Below are positions 21,401 through 34,955 of a stretch of 64,000 nt of DNA, piece by piece (position 1 is the first letter of the stretch; every line of letters starts with the position of its first letter). The notes under the pieces are model-generated. The model was not told where the DNA came from. It did not search any database and worked only from the letters and a program-made list of their open reading frames with translations. Made by a program: the position numbers and the translations under genes. This DNA comes from Canna indica (taxonomy: Eukaryota; Streptophyta; Magnoliopsida; Zingiberales; Cannaceae), in NCBI GenBank assembly GCA_034359265.1, contig CP136891.1, positions 15,142,501 to 15,206,500 of the forward strand, in the 5' to 3' direction.

Positions 21401-24400
21401 AGAGCTTCATCAGACCCGGTGGCATTCTTATAGGTTCCCAAGGGACACTCCTGAAGCATTTCAAAAGTAATTTACATTTGATGTGTTAAAGTTACTAAAA
21501 GTAACAGCTAAATAATATGTACAAAGAAAACAAACAAACAAACAAAGATGACCAACAACGATGACCATCATAATAGCATGTAAATTAAAAAAGTGAATAC
21601 AAATTTCTGCAAATAAGAAACTTCTTGACCACAGAATATAGATAAGCTTCAAATGCCACAAATCCGTGTGATTATTTAAAACCATCTGGAGTAAATTTAT
21701 GGAACATATAGCAGTTTATTTCCAGTCCACCTCTTGAATCTACTAGAAGGCCAGATGGTAAGTGTTATGCCACCCATATAATGTAGGCTGAAGCATGCTA
21801 CAAAAGCAACAGCATACTCCAGCAAACATTACCCAAGTGTACATTATGTGGAGTTATCATCATACAAGACAAGCATAACACAGTGCCATGCCTCTATACC
21901 AAAATATGACAATCAAAGGACTGTTACACACAAACATGGACCTTATTTCTAGCTCTAAAATTCACCAATAAATTAAAGATCCCTAGCGATTGGACTAAAT
22001 AATATAAGATGATTATTATGCTTTTAATATTATTGATACAAATAAAATTATGTACTTGTGCTGTTTTTTTCTAAATCCCGTAGTATCCTTCCTAGTTTTG
22101 GCATTACACATTAAAAGAAGCTTCCTATATATGCATGTATGCAAGAATATCATCATATGTTATCCATAAATTCAATAAAATTATACATTATACCAAAAAA
22201 TAATATAACTAGTGAAAAGGGCCATGACGACAGATGATGGATGAACTAAAAAAGCCTTATGCAAGGTTCCACAAACCAGTACTAGAGGTTTTTTTACTTC
22301 CAAAGGATAAATTGTTAAACATCACAGAAACTACAGATACTCAATGCAAAACAACCAATACATACCATTCACATTGAGAAAAAAAACAACCATATTAGCA
22401 CAACTAATTAGAAACCCCATCCACCTGGGTTTATTTTCTTGTGTATTTTAGCTATATCTTAGCATTAAAAGTAAGGTACCTCACAAAAGATTCCATACAG
22501 CCCTTTGGGGCATGCTTTTCCAGTAATTGTTCCATTTTCACCTGCCAAACCAGGGCCTCTGCTCACACCTCCACTGTCAGAAAAAGATAATTATTAAGGT
22601 GTGAAATGATGCAATGTTAACGCATTTACACTCCTCAGAGTAATTAAGTGATCAATTCAATTCACATGAGTTAGGGACATTTCTCCTGATCATTCATACA
22701 GTGAGGTGCTACACTCATAAATGATAGCTCATGCATCAGAACAAACAAAGGCACAAAAATTATCAAAATAAGCATAAAAGGTGTTTATTATTGGAAGTCT
22801 CTCATCGGATTCATTTGATTCCTTACTGAAAAAATTAGAGCAAGAAATCAAATCAGACCTTGTGTCTATGATTCCCTTTACACTTGCAACTGGAAGATAT
22901 TCATCACCCGTGGGAATGTCAGACCAATGGAAGTGAATCCTTCCACCACCACCTCCACCACCACCACTAGGACTGCCATGCCCACCAACACTTGAAAGAA
23001 CAGAAGAATCACCAAGTGTTAAAGAATGCAAAAACAGAAGAATGGTCCCACCAGAACCACCACCGGGCCCTGCATCTGACAAGGCATTGCTAGTGTCAGC
23101 CTCACTAAAATCTTCTCCATCTGCTTCAACTGAGCCATCAACAGACAAACTGACCAGCGAATGCTCCATTGAACCCATAACTGTCAAGAACAGCATTATT
23201 CCAAATAGAAATTATAAGCAACACACGAAGAACAAGATATAAGAGTATGCACAACTGCAATAATAGGCATTGAATAGATTTAAAGAATGTCAACACATGG
23301 AAGTCAGAGGCAGATTACCATGAGATTGATTAATAGACATGTTTTAGTAAACCACACAAAAGTAGACATGTTTTTCCACAGAGAATCACATTCTATTACT
23401 ATTCTAGTTTCACATTTTTTTACTTAATTCTCCAGAGAAAGACAGAAACAAAAGCAGTTGATGGAAGGTAATACATACCGATGATACCACCACCAGCAGT
23501 CGAAAATGATAAACTATCATTACCACTACCACTACCGAGCTCACATGGCAAATCAGCATCACCATAAGCAATGCCACCCTTAACAATAACATCTTCCTGA
23601 CGGCCATCTCCACCCTTCCCACCATGCCCACCACCACCACCAAGACCATTCTCTAAAATATTTCCACGCCCAACACCACCCTTGCAGCCTGCATACGAGG
23701 AAAGGAAGAATCATCAAGCTAAATATTTCATGCTGAAGACAACATAGAATAAGTCATCAAATCCTATAGTTTGAGGTTTAAGACTTTAAGTTATGTCCGA
23801 CTAACTTGTGTTAATGGACGCAGTTGCTTACCAATGGTTTACCAACATGGCATTACCAAAGATATAGAATGATTTAGACAATGATGATTTAAGTTGTGAA
23901 AGAGATAAGATGTCTTGCATAATTTGAATTGGCTAAAAACTTTGAATCTCCAAACCATAGGCAAATAAGAATCACTTTAGAACTCCAGAAAAATGTGCAT
24001 CTCACCTTGAATTCTTCACAGTACCAAATAACTATATATAGTGGCAAATGGCGATACAAATGGGAAGGTTTAAATTCAATTTGAACATGAAATTGTACAA
24101 GAAAAGAAGCAGGGGATAAAAAGTTCAAACATAAGAGCTTGATCACTACTTTTCAGAGGTTCTTGATAGAATGGCTTAACATAAAAAGTTAGAAATGGTG
24201 CCTCTTTCATGCTGCAACACATATGGAGAAGTGGAAGACAGAATACCACAGTTAAACATCTACAACTATCATGAAGGCTCTCATTAGCAGACCCACATGA
24301 TAACACAATGACTCAATAATACAACACTTGTCAGACACAAGGAAACTTGAAAAAAGAGCAGCATCCAAACAAGTACATAGACACACAAATGCTCGAAAGA

Positions 24401-27400
24401 GATAAATAATCAGGTTTCTATGCCACCATCCTAACTCAACCTTAAGAGTAACATTTTCAACATAAATGGTTGCTTGGTTACACACAGGCTGTGGTGCATT
24501 TTGTTGAACTTGAAACAGCAGAGTTTAAAGACATAACTAAACTAGTGAAGGAAAGTAATCCTACTTCAGTTATTTATATTTTCTTAGAGTTGTTAGGAAT
24601 GTTGTGTAAGAACAACAATGTCACGAGTCATAGTTTAAAATACCATACTGTAGCAGACGGTACGGACAGTATTTAAATCACCAATATAAGATGGTGTATA
24701 TAAAATACCACCCTGTACAGACCAAACAGTTAGAAACTTTTTGCAGCCTGATTCTAACAGCTATTTGAGAGATTTGAGAGCTATAAGAAAAGCTCAAACC
24801 CCTTGCGAACTTCTGTACGCACCTCTGTCACTCAAACCTCTCTCAATTTCTCAAATCTCTCTCTAGCCTCTTCCGAACTATAGGTTTGGAGTGTAAAACG
24901 AAAACAATAAAAAATATACATATATCAGTACAGTCCGGTACATTCTAGTGTACCAAAACTATACCGTGTATCCGTATACATATATCAGTAGTTCAGTACA
25001 GTCCGGTACATTCTAGTGTGTACCAAAACTATACCGCGTATCCGTATGGTACCATACCGGTACATGCAATTATCGAGATCAGTACCGGTGTCCGTATGAG
25101 ATTTTAAACCTGTCATGAATATTACTTTCCAGACAATGAGTGCTAGCAGCCCATGAAGCACATAGAAACATATAGTATTTATTTATATAAAATGACATAG
25201 ACATGCCTATATGCCAAAGTTTGAAAATAAATTTTGAATATATAATATATATAATAACTTGACATTATTTAGTGTTGAAAAATTGTGGTCATGTCTCATG
25301 ATAAGCAATGGAAATAATTAGTTAATTACCAGTACTCTTGACCAACTCATCATGAGAAAAAATTTATATATCAGCACTTCAAGAAAGTACAGAAGAAGCC
25401 TCAAACATAAGATGTATACAGATTTTTTCAAAAAAAATATCCATACAGATCTATCTTAATCTTATTATATTCAATTTCGTGATTAATAAAAAGACAAAAT
25501 GCATAGACTCTATCTAATCATATGTAATGTAAAGTTGTAAACTATACAAAATAATGATATTTCAAAAAGAATTCAATCGATAAGTACCCACAAAGTGATG
25601 TCCAAGTGTCATAACATATCTGATCCTTTTAAAAAATATTCAAAAACATCTCAAGTACTTGCTAAGCATCTAAAGAATATCATATCTAACACGATATCCT
25701 TGCAGATATAAGTTCTCAATTCTACCACTTGTGGAGGTGGAATCAATACTAACTATCAAGCAGATCACAGGATGATTCTTATACTCCCACCAACCATGAC
25801 AAGTGAAAACCTACATCCTAACCAAAAAGTAATGACCAACTAATATGATCAAGACAGAACAAGAGTCATTATCATTTTTATCTTATCTTTCAACTGATTG
25901 AATAATAGAAAGACAAATAAATTTTTTATTTTATATAGAAAAACATGTCAAATGGGACAGGGCCTGCATATTTGGTCTTCTGGACAATATATACACAAAA
26001 GCAACTAATGCTATAGTCTTCAAAGAAAAAAATCCCATACGGTATTTTGTACGTTGCCCAAACCCAGTAGCCCAGTACACTAATGGGACAAAAAATTGTC
26101 CAACATTATGGTTAATTCTCTACTGGCTTAGTTGATTAAGAACTTTAACTCAGTGAATAAATAAAACCCAAAGGACTCGTGCATAGACATATCTGAAGTA
26201 AACAGACCATACCCAAACCAGTTGCACTGATTTTCCCTGTGGGGTACACGACAATACTTCTTGCTCTATGGAAATGAACAACAGTTCCCTGAACAAGGCC
26301 AGCAACATCAATATCTTCAACACGACAAATCTGGAAAATCGTGATGACAAATTCAGTGCACAGAACATATTGTTTAAATAAATAAATAAATAGAAAAAGA
26401 GCTACCTGGAGGGTGAAGGATAGAGAAGTATTAACATTGCAATCTTCTGGTGGATGAAGTAATTCCAAAGGACAATCTTTATTCTCACAGTTCAAATTTG
26501 GGGCCCTAGCAGAACATAATATGTGAGACAGTCAGAATTAAAAACTTTATCAGACAACACAAAGCAAACACATGCAAATAGATGCTATTCTCAGAAAAGA
26601 GAATAAAATAAGTAGCATAACTTACATGTCATCAGTGCTTCCATTTATCAGTGGACCACGCAAAACAGATCCAGGACCAACCTAAGGGAGAAAAGCAATA
26701 ATAATAAGGACAAACATGAAAGCAAGAAGAAAGGGGACATCCTAATCTGTATGAAGAAAAGATATGGATATAATCATTATTGATTGAACAGCATGCCAAC
26801 TGTTTGGTGCCAAGATAATCATGTCCATACAAATACAAGCAGTGGTATAATATTAATAACCATCTAGAAAATTCTTTCTTGGTGTAATTTTTCACCTTCA
26901 GCATAAAACAGGATAGCCATATAGCCTTCACAATCATACTTCTTGAGATGTGGTAATCCTCAACAAAATCTTCTAAAATACAAGCAAGATAGGAAAAGAT
27001 TTGAGCGACATGGGTTTAGGTTAAATCCCATATATTTTCCAATGATAAACGTTTACCAAGCTCATCTTGATCAGGGATTAAACCAAGGTTTTTAAGTCTC
27101 CAACCATACCATAGCAGTCTGAGACAACCAAGTTCAGACCAGCTGTACCTGGTTGGTACAATTCAAAATGCCTATTCAGGCTATTAAAGTTTTCGTTGTT
27201 TTCATTTTGTTTTTATGTGCAATGCTATTGGCTAGAAAGCATATGGCTGATGATGGAACTATTTTCCCCCTGTTTTTATTCTTTGCTCTTCTTCTTATCC
27301 TCTATTATCCTCTATTTGATATTTTTGCTCTTGTCTAAACAATTGGGTATGGTAGGAAATGATGTGGTCCAACCAAGGTCGGAGTCAAGTCCCCCGACCA

Positions 27401-30400
27401 AAACTTCGAACCTTGGACTAAATATTAAAGTTCCAACAGCAAGGATGCAGGCACTAGAACAAATTGTGTCACAAGATGTGTGAACTAGAAAAGATATTAT
27501 TAATCAACAGAATATTTGGGAGACAAATATTATGAATTGTAAAAAGATATTTGTGATTTAGGATGTGAATGATGGCATTAGAAATTCTAAAGCATATGCA
27601 TAAATTGTAGCAACAAACTATTAACAGCAACGGAATGAGAAACAATTTTCTAATCTTACATGGATGCTGTAGAAGAGTGACAATATTAGCCGTTGTGCCT
27701 CAATTATATCTCCTGGTCCAGATAAATTCAATAGTCCTTGACCATGAACTCCTAGATTGGCATTAGAATGTATCACAGATGATTTCTACCACAAAAACAA
27801 AGTTGTGTTAGGTTTGTGGCACTGCCATATAGCTAATGTTCTCCCCTATAGTAACCTTGCTTTGAAGAATAGGAACTACTAGCCAAATAAATTAGCCAAG
27901 ACTAATAATCACTAACATACCCTTAAAACAATCAAATTACTCGCCTCCAGCAATGTTGTTGCAACTATTGTATCCCCACCACCATTAATGTACATTTTTG
28001 AATTCCACATCAAGAGCATCTTTACAGACATTCGCAAAGCTCCAAACACCTAAAATCCAAAAATAAAATATTAAACATTATGATGTCAAATTAACAAACT
28101 TATTACAGAGCAATCTATAAATGAAGTTCAAAACAATTCATTAACTAACCAAAACACAAAAAAATGGGGATGACAAACACCCACATATTACAAGTTTTAC
28201 AAGATATTTGCGAGCTGCATGTTTTGACCATTTGTGCAAGGAGCACAGCTTAGGATATTATTGTCATGAAATGTGGTAAAGCATGAAACCAGTAGATTAA
28301 TCTGACTTTATATTTATTCTTTCTCACCAGCAAGCATGTGACAGTGACACTTAAGGGTGACCAAGCACATTATGCTTTGCCAATACAAGGTCTATCAAGG
28401 GTCAATGCAACTAAGCCTGTAATTACAACGACCATTTCTAACTGTGGAACCCTAGTTTCCTAGTCCTAATTTGCAATTTGCAAAGAAGCAGACTGACCCT
28501 CAAGGACAGAGAACTATATAAAAGTTAAACAGTACTTACAGGAGATACCATTAAATTTTTGTTACAAATAACTTGCATACAAAGACCTGACAAACATGGT
28601 AAACAAATACTTCTGAAAAATACCTTGATTACTGAGTCACTCATCAGAAGTTCCTCAGCCATCAGCTCAAACTCAGAGTAAGGAAAATGAGTCAGACCAA
28701 ATGTCAATATACCACCTGAAAGCAGGCTAAGTTGTCCTTGAACCTGGAAATTGCAGATAGTGAAAAGAAAATCTGAAAGAACCAAGTGTGCTTTCATAAC
28801 ACTAATTGCCTAAATAGAACATCTAAAACAAGAAAGACTATCTCATAACCACATCCACAAGACATTTTAAATTATCATATATGCCATAGAAGGCACCTTT
28901 ATCCAGTATCCACACCCAAACCAACTGAACAGTTCATAATGCCAACTAAGACAGGCATATATAACACAAGCAGCATTTAGAACAAGCACTACTACAGACA
29001 AAAATTGGATTGAGCTTTTAGATAGAATGGCATTGATCAAAAACTTAAGACGAACATACAAGGCAACATATTTAACCTTCAGTTATTGTAAAAATGTTAG
29101 TTACTCTATTCCTAAGTCAAGAGAATGTACTAAAGGAGAGAGGAACTAGTTTTTACATTTCTTTTAATTGCAGAATGTTGTGTTTTCAAGACAAGAAAAC
29201 ACAGTTGCAAATTTCAGCTAGCACGACAATACTAGTTCCAAGATATGTCAAATAAGATCATGCTTGCGCTAGCTACTTAGCCAGTGTCCCAAAATCAGTC
29301 TCACAGGCATGCATATGATCCGCATAGGCACGAAAACGCTCGTGCAATGTGGTTTTGTATCCCTTTATACCTTCCCCCATTAATGCTCCTTTTTATATAT
29401 TGGTATTATATTATATGATGATATGATCCCAGATAATATCATATATTTAAAAACCTTTTTCAAACATCAACCATATACTATAAGTACCCTAATTTAGACA
29501 AGTTTCAACTGGCTCAGGGGATGGTTTAATCCATGGCATGCCAATAATAGATCTAAACCAATATCTGCCACTATTAATAATCTTGCAAGCAAGAATAGTC
29601 ATTTCTTTTTTATGTCCTCGAACTAAGCAAAAGCAGAACATGGCCCGCTTAATAATCTAAAACAAAGTTCTGCCCTAGAAGATGTCAAATTATATGCATT
29701 TTAAGTGACAAAAGGCAAGTATGCTACATCATGTAGTCACAAGCAGATATGTAGCAATATTAAAACAAGAAAACTGACCTGCACACGACTCCAAAGTAAA
29801 GGAACGGCAACTTTGGCACAATTTCTAATAAAAACATTTGTCCAAAGTGGCTGATAAGGAAATTCTAGTAGAAGTGTATCAGTCTGTGTTGACAAGTTAT
29901 GATTGCTAACTATAAGGCTTTTAGGAACTGCATCATACAGAGTCCCTGCAGCACCCGCATTTTCAGGACAACCCGAACTCATTCCACCTGCGTAGAAGAA
30001 AACATTATACAGCGCCTAAGAAAATCTTGGCATAGAAAACATCGACAAGCTCTAAAGGCAGCATATAGTCAAAACAATGAGCCAGAAAATTAAGAATGTA
30101 GGTAAGCACATTGTATTAGAGTGCTTAGACATGACTTCATACTAAAATGGGTGATAGAATTATACACTTCCAAGCTAGAGGAGCTACATTTATAAAATAA
30201 CTAAAGGAGAGTTAGTTAACTAGCATGATTATACAAACACATTATATATAATTGAAAATACAGCACCTAAGAAAACCTTGGCATGGAAAAAATCAACAAG
30301 GTTTAAAGCCAGCATATAGTCAAAAACAATGGACCAGAGAAATTAAGAATGTAGATAAGCACATGATATTGGACAAAAAAACTGGATACAAGGTACAAAG

Positions 30401-31908
30401 TCAAACAAGTGGACAAACATGCATGTTCATATATCAAGCAAATAAAGATAAGAGGGCCTCTCTACATATCAGAATTAGCCTAAACTACTACTAACTATAA
30501 GAAACCAATTATGGGAAACATGACCATAACGAAATTTAAACCAAAAAACGGTAAATAAGAGATCTGTATAGTAGAATAGGAATCTTTGATTGCAAAGAAC
30601 ATGGCCAAAATTGAACTCTGACATAATTGGTGCATCACAATTAGCATAACAGGGAGAAAGAAAACAAATGTACTGACATTGATAGTCGGACAAGTAATCA
30701 ACATACCATGAACAAATACATGTGGGTCATCATGCCAGCTGAAAACTGCAATAGATACACGACCTCCTCCTCCACCAGCCAAACCATTACCACCTGAAGC
30801 ACTTATCTTGCCTGCACCCTTCCTGTTCTTCAGGAAAACAATTATATAGAATTTCCACAAACCATGATAGCATGATAAGTTATATATATTCGTCAAAGTT
30901 CATTCAATAAAAAATCATATCAAGAGAAGACAAAAAAAATCAAGTAAGCTCTGTGCAACAGTATAAACACATAATTAACTTCTTGACACCAAGAAACCAA
31001 GACATATGCTCCTCAGTCACTGGACTAATTCATTAAGCTCCATTAAGCTACATGTAGGCATGTATGACTAAAGAAACTACTAAAGTTTCTTGTGCACCAA
31101 AACAATTGAACTAGCTTAATATGTCTTCCTAATGATCTATGCCAACTGTAATATATGGCACGTTACATAATTATAACAAGTATTGTTCAAGGCAATTTCC
31201 AAAGTTCCTGAGCTGAATTACTAAATCTAAATTACATACTATTACCTAGGTTCAAACTATATCATATAGTGACAAACACATATAATCGTACACATGATAT
31301 ATGATATTATATAATCGTTCACATATAATCATGGGATATCTCTGAGTTGATAATTATTTTATATCCCATAGCTTTCATGCAAATGCCAAACAGATTTCCA
31401 CTATATAAAAGGACTAGGATATGGCATCAAAAGTTTATAATTTCTATAAATAACATAATAGCATCAGCATCACATAATTACTAAAAACCTAAACTGACTT
31501 AAGAGTTTATCTGATACATACACCCAGCTCATTAGGCCAAATCTATCCAGTATTCTAGACGCACTCAAGTTGCTGACTAAGATGAAGTCATAGGCTAACA
31601 ACAGCACCCACACTGTGCAAGACCAACTAACTGTGAAAAACCAAAAGCAAAATAGCATGAAGAAGACCAATCTGATCCTAGAATGCAACACTTGATTGAT
31701 TGTTGGTGAATTTGATCCCAGTTTCAGCGTAATTAGAAGAAAAGAGACGGAAAACAAGAAGGGTTTATATCAAATAACTCTCAATTCTCACTTTGTCAGA
31801 CCCATTACCCAAAACCAAGTATAGATTACTCAAACTGCATGCACAAAATGCGGCTTATTGACCATCTATGCATAAGAAATTAATTTTGGTACTCTTCCTT
31901 GCAAATAG

Positions 31909-31986
<78 letters not shown>

Positions 31987-33351
31987 GTTCAGAAGTGCAA
32001 GGTAGTTTCCGATAGAAAAATCAGAAACTCTTTTATCATGCAAACAAGGAGCTTTTAACAAATAGAAAGCATGCTTTCAGTCAATAGCATTGGTTACAAA
32101 TGTTAGTCGAGTTGCCATTACTTTGCTAAACAGAAACTCGGTTGAGTTTCAGTCAACACTCAACGGCAATCCCACCCTGACTACTACTGGGCCACTGGCC
32201 ACTAAGACAGAAATAGACAGTGGAAAATTCATAAAGGAAAGTTAGATCAGACTGACTCTCAGAGAACAGATGAAGGGGCAGAGGAAAATAACAACAGGCG
32301 GAAGAGGAGAAAAAATATAGGAGATCGGACTCAAATGGTTGGTCTGATGAACCTAACGATGATTAAGGGTGTAAATACATAGGGCTGGTTTTGAGAAAAT
32401 TAGGGAACTTTAATTGTTGCACATTTTCATAAATCCAAACATCATTTTATGCGTGTAATTTCATAATTGATCAAGGTGGAAGTATGTTTATTTGGAATTG
32501 CAGTCAACTTACATTTTGGTTGCATCAATGTAAATGCTGCCACCCGAACCTCCTCCTCCAAGGGAGCCACCCTCACCACCATCAGCTGTTATACTTCCGT
32601 TAACCTCAAGCAACTCTTCAACAACCAAGTAGACCTGCCCACCCCCACCTCCTCCGTAGTCTACCTCCCTGCTTGTCGAGCCCCCCTTGCTACCATAGCT
32701 TCGAGGCTTCGTCAGTGTTGACCAGGCATAGGAGTCCCCGCCCCATGAGTCCTCCTGTGTCTGACCCTCTTTCACCACACAGCTCGCGCCCCTTCCACCA
32801 TGCCCGCCACCGTCGCCATTAATCCCCGAGGGGGACCCACTGGTCTGGGGCGGCGGATTCCCCGCCAGCGCAGTGGTATTAATGGCCGCACCATCCGCGA
32901 GGCTCATGCTGCTCGCTCCCAACCGTACCTTCCCAGCCACAATCTTCGCATTGAGCTCGATCCGGATTTCTCCCTTAAGACTGACAATGACGGAGCACCC
33001 CGCAACGGGGCAGCTGAGCACGACATCCGGATGAAGCACAAAACTCCCTTTCGCCTTGACAAAGATGTCGCCCGAGAGCTCTACACTAGTGTGGACCTCG
33101 CAGAGGGTGTCGAAGTCACCAGTACCGCCAAGGTCGTCCTCGCAGGAGGCTGACGCCGGGTCGGGGGGCGACGGCGGCGGGGCCGGCGGAGTGTAATCGT
33201 GCCACAGGGACTCGTAGTTCAAGATCGAGAACCGCTCCCGGCGATCCAGCCCGTCCTCATCCACGCGTGGCCCGGAGACGATAGGTGAAACGAAGAGAGC
33301 CAGAAAGAGGACGAGGAGGCGGCAGAAGCCGAGGGAAGACGCAGAGGCCAT
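15455..33351 (-). CDS. Glycine-rich multi-pass membrane protein, plant 'ephrin-receptor-like' family (22 exons, 1438 aa)
   Basis: Minus-strand exons: 33351-32513, 30822-30707, 29987-29779, 28743-28624, 28049-27921, 27785-27660, 26681-26626, 26505-26406, 26330-26213, 23688-23479, 23180-22859, 22573-22480, 21450-21342, 21143-20872, 20782-20655, 20245-20011, 18131-17943, 17840-17554, 17415-17235, 17122-16880, 15816-15737, 15608-15455. Every junction is GT-AG and in phase, giving 4317 nt. A signal peptide (residues 1-27) precedes a glycine-rich ectodomain. Then come a cysteine motif (GIFCEECPLGTYKN, about residues 808-822), a membrane helix (about 885-906), a probable one near 1008-1023 and hydrophobic helices from 1281. 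The length and collinearity match the Arabidopsis At5g47020/At5g11700/At4g32920 family, as I remember it. Despite the family name there is no kinase domain. The molecular role is unknown; plasma-membrane or endomembrane location is inferred. Confidence 0.93.
24632..25110. mobile_element. Probable hAT-like MITE (~480 bp) in intron 9 of the membrane-protein gene
   Basis: The left end AGTTTAAAATACCATAC pairs with the right end, whose reverse complement starts GGTTTAAAATCTCATACGG. GTCAT occurs just outside each end (24627-24631 and 25112-25116), a possible remnant of a duplication. Inside, a 60-70-bp unit starting TACATATATCAGTA is duplicated in tandem (24917-24976 and 24977-25046), with repeated GGTAC and CCGTAT words. 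No coding capacity. Confidence 0.55.
27083..27416. mobile_element. Possible small TIR element (334 bp) in intron 6 of the membrane-protein gene
   Basis: The left edge CCAAGGTTTTTAAGTCTCC and the right edge, whose reverse complement is CCAAGGTTCGAAGTTTTGG, match over the first eight bases and loosely beyond. ATTAAA and ACTAAA flank the two ends. The intron here runs 26682-27659. The call rests on weak end similarity only. Confidence 0.4.
31911..31980. repeat. (AT)35 microsatellite
   Basis: Seventy bases of uninterrupted AT dinucleotide in intron 1 of the membrane-protein gene. Length polymorphism is to be expected. Confidence 0.97.
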
Positions 33352-33770
33352 GCGCGAGGGGAGGCGCAACTCATCAGCAGAAAGGACCAAACCCCAGGGC
33401 GTCGATCGGAGGGGACCTAGAGCAACAGACGGTTCCCCACCGCCCCAGGGTTGGGATTTTGGGGGGTATCCTGTCCTTCCTCTTCCTTCCGTCCCTTTTT
33501 GCTCTTCCCTTCGCTGGCTCTGCTAATTTTGGGGTAGACAGAGAGAGAAGGCAGCGAAGAGGGCGACGCGAATCGCTCGTGGGGGCGGTGGAAGATCTTT
33601 TTTAAGGTCGCTCGCGAGAGAAATGGGGGAGGAGAGCAGGCAGACAAGACACGAGTCGCGAGGAAAGGCTGAGAGAGAGAAAAAAGAAGAAGAAGAAATA
33701 GAAAACCGACGGTAACCACACCTGTACTTCTGAGCTCACCTATCTGCCGTTGGATGCTGCCTCGTGATTC
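33352..33770 (-). promoter_or_regulatory. 5' leader and promoter region of the membrane-protein gene
   Basis: Upstream of the ATG at 33351 the minus strand is CT-rich (33655-33715 reads as runs of CTT and CTCTCTCTC), a pattern common in plant core promoters and leaders. No TATA box is evident. In-frame codons continue 13 residues upstream of the chosen ATG; the downstream ATG is preferred because the signal-peptide core follows it closely. Confidence 0.4.
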
Positions 33771-34417
33771 GCGCTCAACCGATCGGAAGATAACTGGGTA
33801 CGTGGCGTCTAGGGAAATGACTTATCTCATTTAATCGCTGTACTGGGACGCACAGCGAATTGGATTGTTGGTTAGCCTAATGTCAGAACGAAATTAGCCG
33901 TTTTTCCGATTTTCTCCATTTCAAATGTTCAAATTAACGAGGAGAAGAAATGGCCGGTTCGAGCCAATCGGGTTCGCTTGGTTCGGACCCGACCCGTAAT
34001 AAATTGAGTTGACGTCGAAGCGAGTTGTTATTGACCCAAACTTGACTTGACTCGCATCGACCAAAATCTGTTGACTTTGGGTTAGAAAAAGTTCGCTTGA
34101 TTTTGACCGAATATAGAATGTAATGAATTTAGTGTGAATTATGAGGATTATTTGATAGGGAAAGCAACGGTCAGAGTCAGTTGCTATCTGTATTTGCATG
34201 CTTTTTCTTAGTATTTAATTATTAATTTAATTTGAACGTACAATTTTGTGATACCCAAGCCATGCATTATTCTTCAATCCACTGGTAACTTAGTGGTGTT
34301 TTGTGTGTATAATTTTGCATTTATATACATTAACGAATATGCTACAGAGCTATTTTTTAAAAAAATCACATATTATTCAATTAATTTTAAATATAAATGA
34401 TGATGAATTTGACATCC
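33771..34417. other. Intergenic spacer
   Basis: AT-rich except for a stretch at 33945-34100 rich in GGTTCG, GACCCG and TTGACC words, which resembles the interior of the nearby hAT MITEs and may be an eroded copy. No gene recognised. Confidence 0.4.
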
Positions 34418-34425
34418 GTTGATAC

Positions 34426-34947
34426 TAGGATTGTTCACGGGTCGGAACGGTTGGATTTGGAGAAAAAATCGCCCTGACCCGCCAACAAGTAATCGGGTCA
34501 GGTCGGGTTTAGAGGTAAAAAACTTTTGAACCCAATCCGATTCGCCCCGTCGGGCCAAGTAGTCGGGTTACCCGTTAATAAAAATATATATTTCTTTAAA
34601 AAAAGGTGTCACCACACCTCGAGAAGACGCACGGGTCAACATCTTCTCGAAGTCGGCCCGTCTCGATAAGACGCAACTTGTCTCGAGAAGATGCGGCCCG
34701 CCTCTTCTCGAGATAGAATTTTAAAGTTTTTAATATATTTTTTAAAAAAAATATATTTGGATCATCTGGTCAAGTCTCGGGTCATCGGGTTTCAAATATT
34801 GAAACTCGGCCCGACCCCGATTATGATCGAATTTGATTAAATTAAACCTGATCCGACCCAGTTACCCAATTCGAACCGGCTTGATTGATTCGTGTCGAGT
34901 CGGATTCTTGGGTTCATTAGGTCGACCCGGTCCAATGAACACCCCTA
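34426..34947. mobile_element. hAT-type MITE (522 bp), related to 36531-37022
   Basis: It starts TAGGATTGTTCACGGGTCGG and ends with the complement of TAGGGGTGTTCATTGGACCG. The flanking octamers GTTGATAC (34418-34425) and GTTGACGT (34948-34955) share their first five bases, an eroded 8-bp duplication. The interior holds repeated TCTCGAGAAGA and CGGGTC words. No coding capacity. Confidence 0.7.
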
Positions 34948-34955
34948 GTTGACGT

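Noticed and set aside
15455..33351. Idea that the large gene is a receptor tyrosine kinase
   Set aside because: The 'ephrin receptor' label of this plant family rests on a cysteine-rich motif; no kinase motifs are present in the translated exons.
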